This document shows, one piece after another, positions 33,093-40,493 of a stretch of DNA of 64,000 nt (the stretch's first letter is position 1; the number at the start of each line of letters is the position of its first letter). The notes under the pieces were generated by a model that saw only the letters and a list, made by a program, of their open reading frames with translations, was not told where the DNA came from and ran no database searches. Both the position numbers and the translations under genes were made by a program. The DNA is from Clostridiales bacterium FE2011 (GTDB taxonomy: Bacteria > Bacillota > Clostridia > Christensenellales > Aristaeellaceae): NCBI GenBank assembly GCA_017569305.1, contig CP069418.1:1054001-1118000 (forward strand), written 5' to 3'.

Positions 33093-33179
33093 TTAACCCG
33101 GATAATTATGCATTGTCTTCTGCATTCGCATTCGATTCCGGCTCAGCAGCACGGCCTTCAATCTGCATTGAAATTTCAT
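33093..33179 (-). CDS. 28-codon leader ORF upstream of metY
   Basis: A small ORF preceded by AGGAGG (8 nt before the ATG at 33179) and ending 61 nt before the metY start. It encodes 28 residues, basic, with four Met (initiator included; MRMQKTM near the end) and one Cys. No terminator hairpin lies between it and metY, so classical attenuation is not evident; ribosome stalling affecting metY translation or mRNA stability is possible. It lies in the metY leader downstream of the Rrf2-box promoter. Confidence 0.55.
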   Translation of the reverse strand: MKFQCRLKAVLLSRNRMRMQKTMHNYPG

Positions 33180-33210
33180 CACCGGAACCTCCTTTCGTCT
33201 TGCGTTGGCA

Positions 33211-33242
33211 TTAATCTACTGTATGAATAGGTTTTTGTCCAA
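33211..33242 (-). promoter_or_regulatory. metY promoter region with Rrf2 box
   Basis: On the minus strand TTGGAC (33237-33242) precedes CCTATTCATACAGTAGATTAA (33231 to 33211; broken here as CCTATTCATA + CAGTAGATTAA). This matches the iscS box at 17 of 21 positions by eye. The -10 is weak (GTAGAT or TAGATT). Confidence 0.6.
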
Positions 33243-33364
33243 TACCGGAGATCAATAGACAGTTATAAACCCAATCTATAGCTGTTCATGTTCTGACAAA
33301 ATTATTATTTTTTGTATAAAAGGAAAGAATTCTCCGGACAGGGCAAAAAACAATTGGAATGCAA

Positions 33365-33402
33365 TATTGCCTATTGACATGGTAGGTAAGTGGTGATAAT
33401 AT
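33365..33402 (+). promoter_or_regulatory. Importer promoter with Rrf2 box
   Basis: TTGACA (33374-33379), a 17-nt spacer and TAATAT (33397-33402). The box TTGCCTATTGACATGG + TAGGTAAGTGG covers the -35 and half the spacer. Its outer parts TTGCCTA/TAGGTAA are near-palindromic. It shares the CCTATTGACAT core with the iscS box and the GTAAGTGG end with the Rrf2 promoter. Confidence 0.8.
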
Positions 33403-33452
33403 GCCATCAAGCTTTTCACGAAAGCTGAATGAAACAGAAAGGAGGCGCGGAC

Positions 33453-33563
33453 ATGTTTACGGAAAAGAAGGTTGTAATCCTGAGCACCTGTTGTCGAATG
33501 CTGATCTCCCGGGCATGCACTATGGCTGGGGCGTCGGCATGTATGTGTCTGCGCTCTGAATAA
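33453..33563 (+). CDS. Cys-rich leader peptide of the importer operon
   Basis: A 36-codon ORF after AAAGGAGG, about 45 nt from the promoter start point. It has five Cys codons: 13 and 14 (adjacent), 22, 30 and 32, far above chance for so short a peptide. The ORF lies between an Rrf2-box promoter and an intrinsic terminator. Its nucleotides 33506-33515 are the exact complement of 33594-33603 in the 5' arm of that terminator, so this stretch can act as antiterminator when ribosomes stall at codons 13-14. Cysteine sensing by leader-peptide attenuation is the natural reading. Confidence 0.8.
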   Translation: MFTEKKVVILSTCCRMLISRACTMAGASACMCLRSE

Positions 33564-33593
33564 TCCGCCTCAGGATCACGCGGAAGTCATATC

Positions 33594-33627
33594 TGCCCGG
33601 GAGCTTGTAAACGGCTGCCGGGCTTTT
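33594..33627 (+). terminator. Attenuator terminator before the importer operon
   Basis: GCCCGG (33595-33600) pairs with CCGGGC (33618-33623), with inner AGC/GCT pairs, then TTTT. It lies 30 nt after the leader ORF stop and 50 nt before the first permease gene. The 5' arm can instead pair with the leader coding region. Confidence 0.8.
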
Positions 33628-33676
33628 CATTGAAAGCTCCGGTTACCGTACCGGAAAGAAAGGAAGAAGCAGCACA

Positions 33677-34336
33677 GTGGATTGGGCGTATATCGGAAAA
33701 GTCCTGCCGCTATATGGAAAAGCCGCCTGGCTCACCCTGCGGACAGGCACAGCGGGCATCCTGCTCGCTGCCCTGGTGGGTCTTCTTTCCGCCGCCGTGC
33801 TTCACTGGCGTGTACCGGTGCTTCGCCGGATCACCGCCGCCTATGTGGAGCTGAGCCGGAATACACCGCTGCTGGTACAGCTCTTCTTTATCTACTACGG
33901 CCTGCCGAAGATCGGCATCAAAACCAACCCGGAAGCCTGCGGAATCATCGGCCTTGCTTTTCTTGGCGGCGGATATATGGCAGAAGCCTTCCGGAGCGGG
34001 ATTGAAGCCGTAGACCGGATTCAGGAAGAAAGCGCATTGAGTCTTGGACTCACACGCTGGCAAACCTTCCTCCATGTGATCCTTCCCCAGGCCATGGCCA
34101 TCAGTGTCCCGGCCTTCATGGCAAACGTGGTTTTCCTCATGAAAGAGACCAGCGTTTTCTCTGCCGTAAGTCTCATGGACCTGATGTTCACCGCCAAGGA
34201 TCAGATCGGCCTGTATTACCAGACGACGGAAAGCCTTTTCCTGCTGGTAAGCGCTTATCTGCTGATCCTCCTGCCGCTCTCGCTGCTGGGGACCTTCTGG
34301 GAAAGGAGGCTGCGGCATGCCGGATTTGGGACTTGA
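33677..34336 (+). CDS. Amino-acid ABC importer permease 1
   Basis: A membrane permease of 219 residues of the polar amino-acid family (HisM/GlnP type) with about five helices. The ATPase-contact loop is EESALSLGLTRWQTFLHVILPQA (about 115-137; conserved G and LPQA). The start is GTG at 33677 with AGGAAG at a somewhat long distance. It is the first structural gene after the Cys-leader attenuator and overlaps the second permease gene by 20 nt. The leader suggests cystine/cysteine as substrate, by context only. Confidence 0.9.
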   Translation: MDWAYIGKVLPLYGKAAWLTLRTGTAGILLAALVGLLSAAVLHWRVPVLRRITAAYVELSRNTPLLVQLFFIYYGLPKIGIKTNPEACGIIGLAFLGGGYMAEAFRSGIEAVDRIQEESALSLGLTRWQTFLHVILPQAMAISVPAFMANVVFLMKETSVFSAVSLMDLMFTAKDQIGLYYQTTESLFLLVSAYLLILLPLSLLGTFWERRLRHAGFGT

Positions 34337-34991
34337 AGTCCTCTGGAAAGGAAAAAACTTCGTCCGGCTGCTGGGCGGTCTCTGGGTGGCCCTCCGCATC
34401 AGCCTGATTGCCGCCGGCATCAGCGTTGCGGCCGGTATCATTCTGGGAATCCTGGCCAGTCGGAAGCACTCCGTTTCCTCCGTAATCCTGCGGATCTGGC
34501 TGGGCATCATCCACATCATGCCCCAGATGGTCCTGCTGTTCCTGATGTATTTCGGAACAACCCGGGCCTTTGGCTGGAATCTATCCGGCGAAACAGCCGC
34601 CGTCATCGTCTTTTCCCTCTGGGGTACAGCGGAGATGGGCGACCTGGTCCGCGGCGCGGTCAGCAGCATTCCCGCCATCCAGCGGGAAAGTGCGGAAGCG
34701 CTGGGACTGCAGCCGGTGCAGGTTTACCGCTGGATCATCCTGCCCCAGGCAGTACGGCGTCTGATTCCTCTTTCCATTAACCTGATTACCCGGATGGTCA
34801 AGACCACCAGCCTGGTGACCCTCATCGGTGTGGTGGAAATCCTGAAGGTTGCCCAGCAGATTATTGAGGCGAACCGGAAGGCAAGTCCGAACGCGGCGTT
34901 CGGCGTATACCTGACCATCTTCGTAATGTATTACCTGGCCTGCCGGCTCCTGAGCCTGGCGGCTAAGAGACTTGAAAAGCACTGGAGGTGA
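34317..34991 (+). CDS. Amino-acid ABC importer permease 2
   Basis: The second permease, 224 residues, same family: about five helices, with the EAA-type loop RESAEALGLQPVQVYRWIILPQA (about 120-142). It forms a heterodimer with permease 1, as in His/Gln-type importers with two different permeases. The ATG overlaps the end of permease 1 and follows AAAGGAGG inside that gene. The stop is followed within 5 nt by the ATPase GTG start. Confidence 0.9.
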   Translation: MPDLGLEVLWKGKNFVRLLGGLWVALRISLIAAGISVAAGIILGILASRKHSVSSVILRIWLGIIHIMPQMVLLFLMYFGTTRAFGWNLSGETAAVIVFSLWGTAEMGDLVRGAVSSIPAIQRESAEALGLQPVQVYRWIILPQAVRRLIPLSINLITRMVKTTSLVTLIGVVEILKVAQQIIEANRKASPNAAFGVYLTIFVMYYLACRLLSLAAKRLEKHWR

Positions 34992-34995
34992 GCGC

Positions 34996-35757
34996 GTGGC
35001 GGAAACAGTACTGAGCATCTCGCATCTGACGAAGCGGTTTGATGATCAGACCATCCTGGAAGATCTTTCCCTGGATGTCCGTGAAGGAGAAGTGGTCGTC
35101 ATCGTCGGCTCCAGCGGCTGCGGAAAAAGCACGCTCCTGCGATGTATTAACGCCCTGGAATCCATTCAGGGCGGAGAAATCCGGCTCCGGGGCGAACCGA
35201 TCCGGCAGGACAGTAAAAACCTGCCGGAGATGCGCCGGAAAGTCGGTATGGTGTTCCAGAACTATGAGCTGTTCCCTCACCTGACTGTGCTGGATAATAT
35301 CCTGCTTGCTCCGGTGAAGGCGCAGAAACGCTCCCGGGAGGAAGCCCGGGAAGAGGCGCTGGCGCTGCTGGATCGCGTCGGCCTGAAGGAAAAGGCTGGC
35401 AGTTATCCCCGGCAGCTCTCCGGCGGCCAGAAACAGCGGGTAGCGATTGTCCGCGCCCTGATCATGCATCCTGAAATCCTGCTCTTTGATGAAGTGACCG
35501 CCGCACTGGATCCGGAAATGGTCCGGGAGGTGCTGGACGTTATCGTCAGCCTGGCAGACCAGGGAAAAACAATGCTGATCGTAACCCATGAAATGTCTTT
35601 TGCCCGGGCCGTCGCCGACCGGATCATCCTGCTGGAAGACCGGCGGATCCTGGAAGAAAGCACCCCGGAGCAGTTCTTTACCTCCCCGAAAACGGAACAG
35701 GCAAAGAAATTCCTGCAATCCTTTGAATTCAACAGAAAAAATAAAGCAGAGGCTTAA
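34996..35757 (+). CDS. Amino-acid ABC importer ATPase
   Basis: The energy subunit of the importer, 253 residues. Walker A is GSSGCGKST, the signature LSGGQKQRV, Walker B ILLFDEVTAALD and the switch His is in VTHEMSFARA, all intact and of the polar amino-acid subtype (GlnQ/TcyC-like). The GTG start at 34996 follows GGAGGTG; the frame itself opens 24 nt earlier inside the permease gene. Together with the two permeases and the binding protein it makes a complete importer. Confidence 0.94.
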   Translation: MAETVLSISHLTKRFDDQTILEDLSLDVREGEVVVIVGSSGCGKSTLLRCINALESIQGGEIRLRGEPIRQDSKNLPEMRRKVGMVFQNYELFPHLTVLDNILLAPVKAQKRSREEAREEALALLDRVGLKEKAGSYPRQLSGGQKQRVAIVRALIMHPEILLFDEVTAALDPEMVREVLDVIVSLADQGKTMLIVTHEMSFARAVADRIILLEDRRILEESTPEQFFTSPKTEQAKKFLQSFEFNRKNKAEA

Positions 35758-35778
35758 AAGCCCGAAAGGAGAATTCCC

Positions 35779-36618
35779 ATGAAAACTGTTCGTAATATCG
35801 TCGCCCTCGTGATTGCCCTCGTTCTGACCCTTTCCCTTGTCGCTGTCGCGTCCGCTGATACCGTCTTCCGTACCCTGGATGAAATCAAAGCCTCCGGAAC
35901 CATCAACATCGGCGTCTTCTCCGACAAGAACCCCTTCGGTTATGTGGATGAAAATGGCGAATACCAGGGATATGACGTCTATTTCGCCCGTCGCATCGGT
36001 GAGGATCTCGGCGTGACCGTCAATTATGTTTCCACCGAGGCTGCCAACCGTGTCGAGTATCTCGAAACAGGTAAAGTGGACATTGTCCTTGCCAACTTCA
36101 CCGTAACCCCTGAGCGCGCTGAAAAAGTAGATTTCGCCCTGCCTTACATGAACGTAGCACTGGGCGTTGTCTCTCCCGACAGCCGTGTCATCAGGGACCT
36201 GTCCGAAATCACCGCGGATGACCAGGTCATCGTCATCTCCGGCACCACCGCCGAAGACTACCTGATCAAGAACAATCCCGAAATCACCCTGCAGAAGTAC
36301 GACACTTACGCCAATGCCAAGAACGCTCTGGAAAACGGCAATGCTGTCGCCTGGGCCAATGACAACACTGAAGTCATCGCCTTCGCCCTGCAGAACGAAG
36401 GATATACCGTCGGTATTCCCTCCCTGGGCAGCCAGGACACCATTGCTCCCGCCGTCACCAAGGGAAATGAGACCCTGCTGACCTGGATCAATGATGAAAT
36501 CAAGGCTCTGGCCGCCGAGAACTTCTTCCACAAGGATTACGAAGAGACCCTGGTGGACACCTACGGTCTGGACTATGAAGACAGCCTGGTGCTGGAAGGC
36601 GGCGGACTGGCCGAATAA
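35779..36618 (+). CDS. Amino-acid ABC importer substrate-binding protein
   Basis: An exported family 3 binding protein of 279 residues. The signal peptide (about 1-26) ends at AVASA without a lipobox, as in the other binding protein of this window. The ligand cleft segments are NPFGYVDENGEYQGYDVYFA and DIVLANFTVTPERAEKVDFA. Similarity to cystine/cysteine binders (FliY/TcyK) is plausible from context but not decided by motifs I can name. It is the last gene of the attenuated operon, 21 nt after the ATPase. Confidence 0.9.
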   Translation: MKTVRNIVALVIALVLTLSLVAVASADTVFRTLDEIKASGTINIGVFSDKNPFGYVDENGEYQGYDVYFARRIGEDLGVTVNYVSTEAANRVEYLETGKVDIVLANFTVTPERAEKVDFALPYMNVALGVVSPDSRVIRDLSEITADDQVIVISGTTAEDYLIKNNPEITLQKYDTYANAKNALENGNAVAWANDNTEVIAFALQNEGYTVGIPSLGSQDTIAPAVTKGNETLLTWINDEIKALAAENFFHKDYEETLVDTYGLDYEDSLVLEGGGLAE

Positions 36619-36643
36619 GCGGCAACTCTAAACTCAAAAAAAC

Positions 36644-36667
36644 GGGGACAGAACTGTTTCTGTCCCC
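36644..36667 (+). terminator. Hairpin at the end of the importer operon
   Basis: GGGGACAGAA and TTCTGTCCCC with a 4-nt loop. The T-tract after it is poor (TGTATT), so strength is uncertain and readthrough into the next gene is possible. Confidence 0.55.
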
Positions 36668-36691
36668 TGTATTCCGATGAATGGAGCCTTT

Positions 36692-37324
36692 ATGAAACAG
36701 ATACTCGCCTTTGGAGATTCCAATACCTGGGGTCTGATTCCGGGAACCTGGGACAGATACCCGGAGTATGTCCGCTGGACGGGTATCCTGCGTAAGGCTG
36801 TTCTTCCGCTGGGTTTCCGGATTCTGGAGGACGGTGTGTGCGGAAGAACCACCGTCTTTGATGATCCGGGCCGCCCGCTGCGCCGGGGCATTGATTCCAT
36901 CCTCCGGTATAAAGACATAGAGGGCATCAGCCTCGTTATTCTGATGCTTGGAACAAATGACTGCAAAAAGGTTTTCCGGGCCGCGCCGGAACAGATTGGC
37001 TGTGGGCTGGAACAATGCATCCAATGCTTTGAAGACTTTCTTCCGCCGGAAAAAATCCTGGTAGTTTCCCCGATTCTGCTGGGGCCGGATGTCTGGAAGC
37101 CGGAAAAAGACCCTGCCTTCGATCAGATTTCGATTGATACCTGTGCAGAACTGAAGAACGTCTATCAGGCAATCGCGCAAAAGCGGGGAAATGCCTTCCT
37201 GGCGGCCTCCGATTATGCCCGGGCTTCATCCGTAGACGATGAACACCTGAATGCAGAAGGCCATGAGCTCTTTGCCGCAGCGATTATTCAGAAAGTCAGG
37301 CAGCTGATTCTGTCTGCCGCGTAA
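36692..37324 (+). CDS. SGNH/GDSL hydrolase
   Basis: A cytoplasmic esterase/lipase-fold hydrolase of 210 residues. Block I has the Ser in ILAFGDSNTWG, block III is LMLGTNDCKK and block V is SSVDDEHLNAEGH with the Asp-His pair. It resembles arylesterase/acyl-CoA thioesterase-like family members. No signal peptide. The ATG at 36692 follows GGAG by 5 nt. It is a single gene with its own terminator. The substrate is unknown. Confidence 0.88.
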   Translation: MKQILAFGDSNTWGLIPGTWDRYPEYVRWTGILRKAVLPLGFRILEDGVCGRTTVFDDPGRPLRRGIDSILRYKDIEGISLVILMLGTNDCKKVFRAAPEQIGCGLEQCIQCFEDFLPPEKILVVSPILLGPDVWKPEKDPAFDQISIDTCAELKNVYQAIAQKRGNAFLAASDYARASSVDDEHLNAEGHELFAAAIIQKVRQLILSAA

Positions 37325-37363
37325 GTAAACCCTCGCAAATCCATAGTCTCCCTGTTTCAAAGT

Positions 37364-37407
37364 AAAATGCCTCCCCCGCTCACACACATCGCAGGAGAGG
37401 CATTTTT
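37364..37407. terminator. Terminator between convergent genes
   Basis: AAAATGCCTC and GAGGCATTTT with a 23-nt loop and flanking A/T-runs, between the SGNH gene and the beta-helix gene. Confidence 0.65.
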
Positions 37408-37419
37408 ATTGCAGTCATT

Positions 37420-38871
37420 TCAGCTGATCCCTTCAAGCGCTGCACCACTTACGTAAAGGGTATAACCGTTGCCGATCACGTTCTCCGCATTTCCGGAAAA
37501 CTCAGTGATATACGTATCTGCGGTCAGGATCCAGGTACTGGTCTCATCCAGGGAGACAGAAACTGTTCCGGTTTCAGTGGAAACCTGTGTTCCCTCCGCG
37601 TTCGTGATTTCACCGCTGATATTGCCCTCAAAGGTGGAACCATTGGCCAGGGATAGTTTCAGCGTGGAGTTTTCACCGACCAGGATCGTCCCGGTCAGGC
37701 TCTGCGCATCTGCATTCAGTTCTGCAATGTTAGAAGCTCCGTTCCATCCGTCATCGCAGACGGAAAGCAGGATATCGCTGCCTTCGTTGTTCAGGGTGAC
37801 GCTGTTCAGGGTAATTACTGCATGGGTATTGGTCACGTGGAACATATGACCACTGAGGCTGGTCAGGCTGCCTCCGGTCATGGTAAAGGCGGAGGTGCCG
37901 CTGTCCGCGTCGCCGCTCATGGACTGGTAAATCATGATCGAGTCCAGGAAGGTAGCGTGTCCGTTGCGCTGCGTATTGTTCGCGGTCAGGTCGCAGTTCT
38001 CCAGCGTAATGGAATTCATTCCTTCAATACATACGCCCTCGGAAAGGTTGGAGACCAGCGTCGCATCCCGGACAGTGATAGCCGCGGTGGAATAGATCGC
38101 AGGAGAGCCCAGTCCGTTGGACGTATAGGTGCCGCCATTCACGGTCACTGTTCCGCCGCCCCGGTCTGTCCGGATAGCTGCGGAGGATCGCCCGGAGGTA
38201 GTTACAGTCAGGTTCTCCGCGTAGGTCACTCCGCCGCCGGTAGTCATGATGCCGCCGGAGCCGTCCCCGGTGGTAGTAATGGTCGTACCGGAAATATACA
38301 GGGTGGTACCGTCTCCGTCCGCTCCGTTCCGGCCTCCGTTTCCGCCGTAGCAGAAGACGCCGTTTGCCCCGGAAGCAGAAGATTCAATCGTTCCGCCCGT
38401 AATGGCAGTCGTAGATCCGCCCATCACCAGCACTGCCGCATTCAGGCCATAGAAGTTACAGTTGTCTCCGCCATTGGAATCGCCTGTCTTTGTAACAGTA
38501 ATATCAGTCAGGTTTACAGTATCGGCAGCATTAATCATCAGAGCACTTTCGTCCGCCGTATCAGATGAATAGACTTGCCCGTCTGATTCTGTTGGTTCGG
38601 TTATTTCTGTTGCCGCGGCATATTCAAAGGAGGAGGTGCCGCCTCCGGGAGGTGTCCCTCCGCCGAAGCCTCCGCCGCCCGGCGGATCTCCGGGAGGATT
38701 ACCGCCGCCAAAGCCTTCAGGTGGTTCTCCGGGCGGATCTCCCGGCGGTGTTCCGCCATTGAAACCTTCCGGCGGTTCTCCCGGAGGTGTACCCTGGGGA
38801 GCCTCCGCAAATACACCGGCAGCGGAGAGCATCAGTGATATCGTCAGCAGAATGGATAACAGTTTTTTCAT
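37420..38871 (-). CDS. Exported beta-helix protein with Pro/Gly-rich N-terminus
   Basis: A secreted protein of 483 residues. The signal peptide (about 1-22) ends at GVFAEA. Next comes a low-complexity segment (about 25-95) of PPGEPPEGF/PPGDPPGG-type repeats. The rest (about 100-483) is Thr/Ser/Gly/Asn-rich with right-handed parallel beta-helix character (ITVTKTGDSNGGDN, GGTIESSASGANG, GNGYTLYVSG). It has no sortase motif or membrane anchor. Similar proteins in gut Clostridia are annotated as carbohydrate-binding or adhesin-like. The ATG at 38871 follows AGGAG. The function is inferred only: surface binding, perhaps to polysaccharide. Confidence 0.8.
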   Translation of the reverse strand: MKKLLSILLTISLMLSAAGVFAEAPQGTPPGEPPEGFNGGTPPGDPPGEPPEGFGGGNPPGDPPGGGGFGGGTPPGGGTSSFEYAAATEITEPTESDGQVYSSDTADESALMINAADTVNLTDITVTKTGDSNGGDNCNFYGLNAAVLVMGGSTTAITGGTIESSASGANGVFCYGGNGGRNGADGDGTTLYISGTTITTTGDGSGGIMTTGGGVTYAENLTVTTSGRSSAAIRTDRGGGTVTVNGGTYTSNGLGSPAIYSTAAITVRDATLVSNLSEGVCIEGMNSITLENCDLTANNTQRNGHATFLDSIMIYQSMSGDADSGTSAFTMTGGSLTSLSGHMFHVTNTHAVITLNSVTLNNEGSDILLSVCDDGWNGASNIAELNADAQSLTGTILVGENSTLKLSLANGSTFEGNISGEITNAEGTQVSTETGTVSVSLDETSTWILTADTYITEFSGNAENVIGNGYTLYVSGAALEGIS

Positions 38872-39045
38872 TCTTCTTATCTCCTGTCTGTCAATCATTT
38901 TTTTAGTAGCCGGGATTATCCCCGGCAGCATCATTATGCATGCCAACCTTAAAATATCCTTAAATGTTTTTACCATGAACATGGCTCTGTATGATATAAT
39001 CCCCGATGGATATTCTCCTCATTATTGATATGCAGGTAAAAAGAT

Positions 39046-39531
39046 ATGGAAATTACGTTTGAACAGCTTACTCATGAGAATTATAACGCCGCCTGTGCGA
39101 TTGACCGGGATGACATCCCGGAAAGCTTTGTCGATACCGCTTCCACCATTATGGAAATCAATGACTACGGCTTCGAGCATAATCTCATCGGCCATACATA
39201 TCTGATCAGGTGTGACGGCTCCTGTGTCGGGCTGATCCTCCTGGGTGAAGCAATTCCCTGGGAAACGGATCCGCCGCAGGTACAGCAGGAACCGTTCTAC
39301 CGCCTGATGGGCTTTGTCATCGACAAAAACTTCCGCAGCAAAGGAATCGGCGGACTCGCGCTGGAAGGAACCATTGCCCGGGTGTATCAGGATTTTGGCG
39401 TCAGGCCCATTGTTATGGGCTGCCATAAAGATAATGATCGGGCCGCCGCGTTCTATGAAAAGCACGGATTTAAAAAGACAGATTATATGGAGGGCAATGA
39501 CTGTTATTACCTCCGTTATCCGGAAGAATAA
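39046..39531 (+). CDS. GNAT acetyltransferase 1
   Basis: An acetyl-CoA-dependent N-acetyltransferase of 161 residues. The acetyl-CoA loop is VIDKNFRSKGIGGLAL (about 91-106), followed by the C-terminal FYEKHGFKKTD typical of the fold. It is the first of six closely spaced genes read in the same direction up to the terminator at 42661; gaps are 18-42 nt. The substrate is unknown. Confidence 0.85.
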   Translation: MEITFEQLTHENYNAACAIDRDDIPESFVDTASTIMEINDYGFEHNLIGHTYLIRCDGSCVGLILLGEAIPWETDPPQVQQEPFYRLMGFVIDKNFRSKGIGGLALEGTIARVYQDFGVRPIVMGCHKDNDRAAAFYEKHGFKKTDYMEGNDCYYLRYPEE

Positions 39532-39549
39532 ACAGGGAGAAATAAGTCA

Positions 39550-40011
39550 ATGGAAATGAACCAGGATATCCGTATAGTGGAAACAGACCTTACCGAAGAA
39601 GTCCTGGATAAACTCATCCGCATGTCTGAGGACTGGGAAAAAGAAAACAGCTGCCACGGTTATCGGAAGAACGATAAATCCGACATCGATGGAAACCGGA
39701 TTTTCCTTGCATATGACGGCGACGCCGTGATCGGTTATCTGTTCGGGTATGCAGAAAAATCCAAAGAATCCTCTTCCATCATGCCGGACGGCACGCCCTG
39801 TTTCGAGATTGAGGAGCTCTATGTATGCCCCGAATACCGGAGTCAGGGCATCGGGAGAAAGCTGTTCGATTATGTGGAAAACACAGTCCGGGGAGAAGTG
39901 GACTACCTGATGCTCAGCACGGCGACAAAAAACTGGAAAGCGATCCTCCACTTCTATCTTGATGAACTGGATATGAATTTCTGGAATGCCAGGTTGTTTA
40001 AACGGATTTAA
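39550..40011 (+). CDS. GNAT acetyltransferase 2
   Basis: An N-acetyltransferase of 153 residues with the pyrophosphate-binding loop YVCPEYRSQGIGRKLFD (about 92-108) and a C-terminal HFYLDELDMNFWNARLFKR. It lies 18 nt after GNAT 1 and 18 nt before GNAT 3, so the three are co-transcribed. Sequence similarity to the neighbours is limited to the fold, so they are not recent tandem copies. The substrate is unknown. Confidence 0.88.
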   Translation: MEMNQDIRIVETDLTEEVLDKLIRMSEDWEKENSCHGYRKNDKSDIDGNRIFLAYDGDAVIGYLFGYAEKSKESSSIMPDGTPCFEIEELYVCPEYRSQGIGRKLFDYVENTVRGEVDYLMLSTATKNWKAILHFYLDELDMNFWNARLFKRI

Positions 40012-40029
40012 AGAAGGAGAATAACGTTA

Positions 40030-40452
40030 ATGGCTGAATCAATCATCAGAAGAATCGATGAAGAAGATCCCCGGGTCGGGGATTTTATTCATGAAGGATT
40101 TACCCGGTACGGAGAACAGAATGGCGTAGTCCTGAACTATGACGGCTTTTGTTTTGCCGCGGAAACCAGCGAAGGAAAGATCGCCGGCGTCATTACCGGC
40201 CATGCGTACTATAACGAAGTGCATATCGGCGACCTGATCGTGGATGAACAGTACCGGGGCACCGGCCTGGGAAGCCGGCTGGTCCGGGCTGTGGAAAACG
40301 CCTATAAAGGAAAAGGATATGATGTCATCACCCTCACAACCTTTGGCTTCCAGGCTCCGGAGTTCTATAAAAAGCTGGGATATACCGTTGAGTTTATCCG
40401 GGAAAGCAAGGATCCGAAACTGAATAAGTATTTCCTGAAGAAACAGCTGTAA
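40030..40452 (+). CDS. GNAT acetyltransferase 3
   Basis: An N-acetyltransferase of 140 residues. The acetyl-CoA loop is VDEQYRGTGLGSRLVRAVE (about 71-89), then ITLTTFGFQAPEFYKKLGY, a pattern like the YjdJ/aminoglycoside-type GNATs. The ATG follows AAGGAG. Third gene of the plus-strand unit. The substrate is unknown. Confidence 0.88.
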   Translation: MAESIIRRIDEEDPRVGDFIHEGFTRYGEQNGVVLNYDGFCFAAETSEGKIAGVITGHAYYNEVHIGDLIVDEQYRGTGLGSRLVRAVENAYKGKGYDVITLTTFGFQAPEFYKKLGYTVEFIRESKDPKLNKYFLKKQL

Positions 40453-40493
40453 ATCATGATCGGAAAAGATTGATTTCAAAAGGATAGTAACAT

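Noticed and set aside
33059..33300. SAM riboswitch or T-box before metY
   Set aside because: No T-box sequence, no S-box kink-turn pattern and no terminator before metY.
34963..36531. 522-codon open frame on the minus strand
   Set aside because: Antisense to the importer ATPase and binding protein; no family features.
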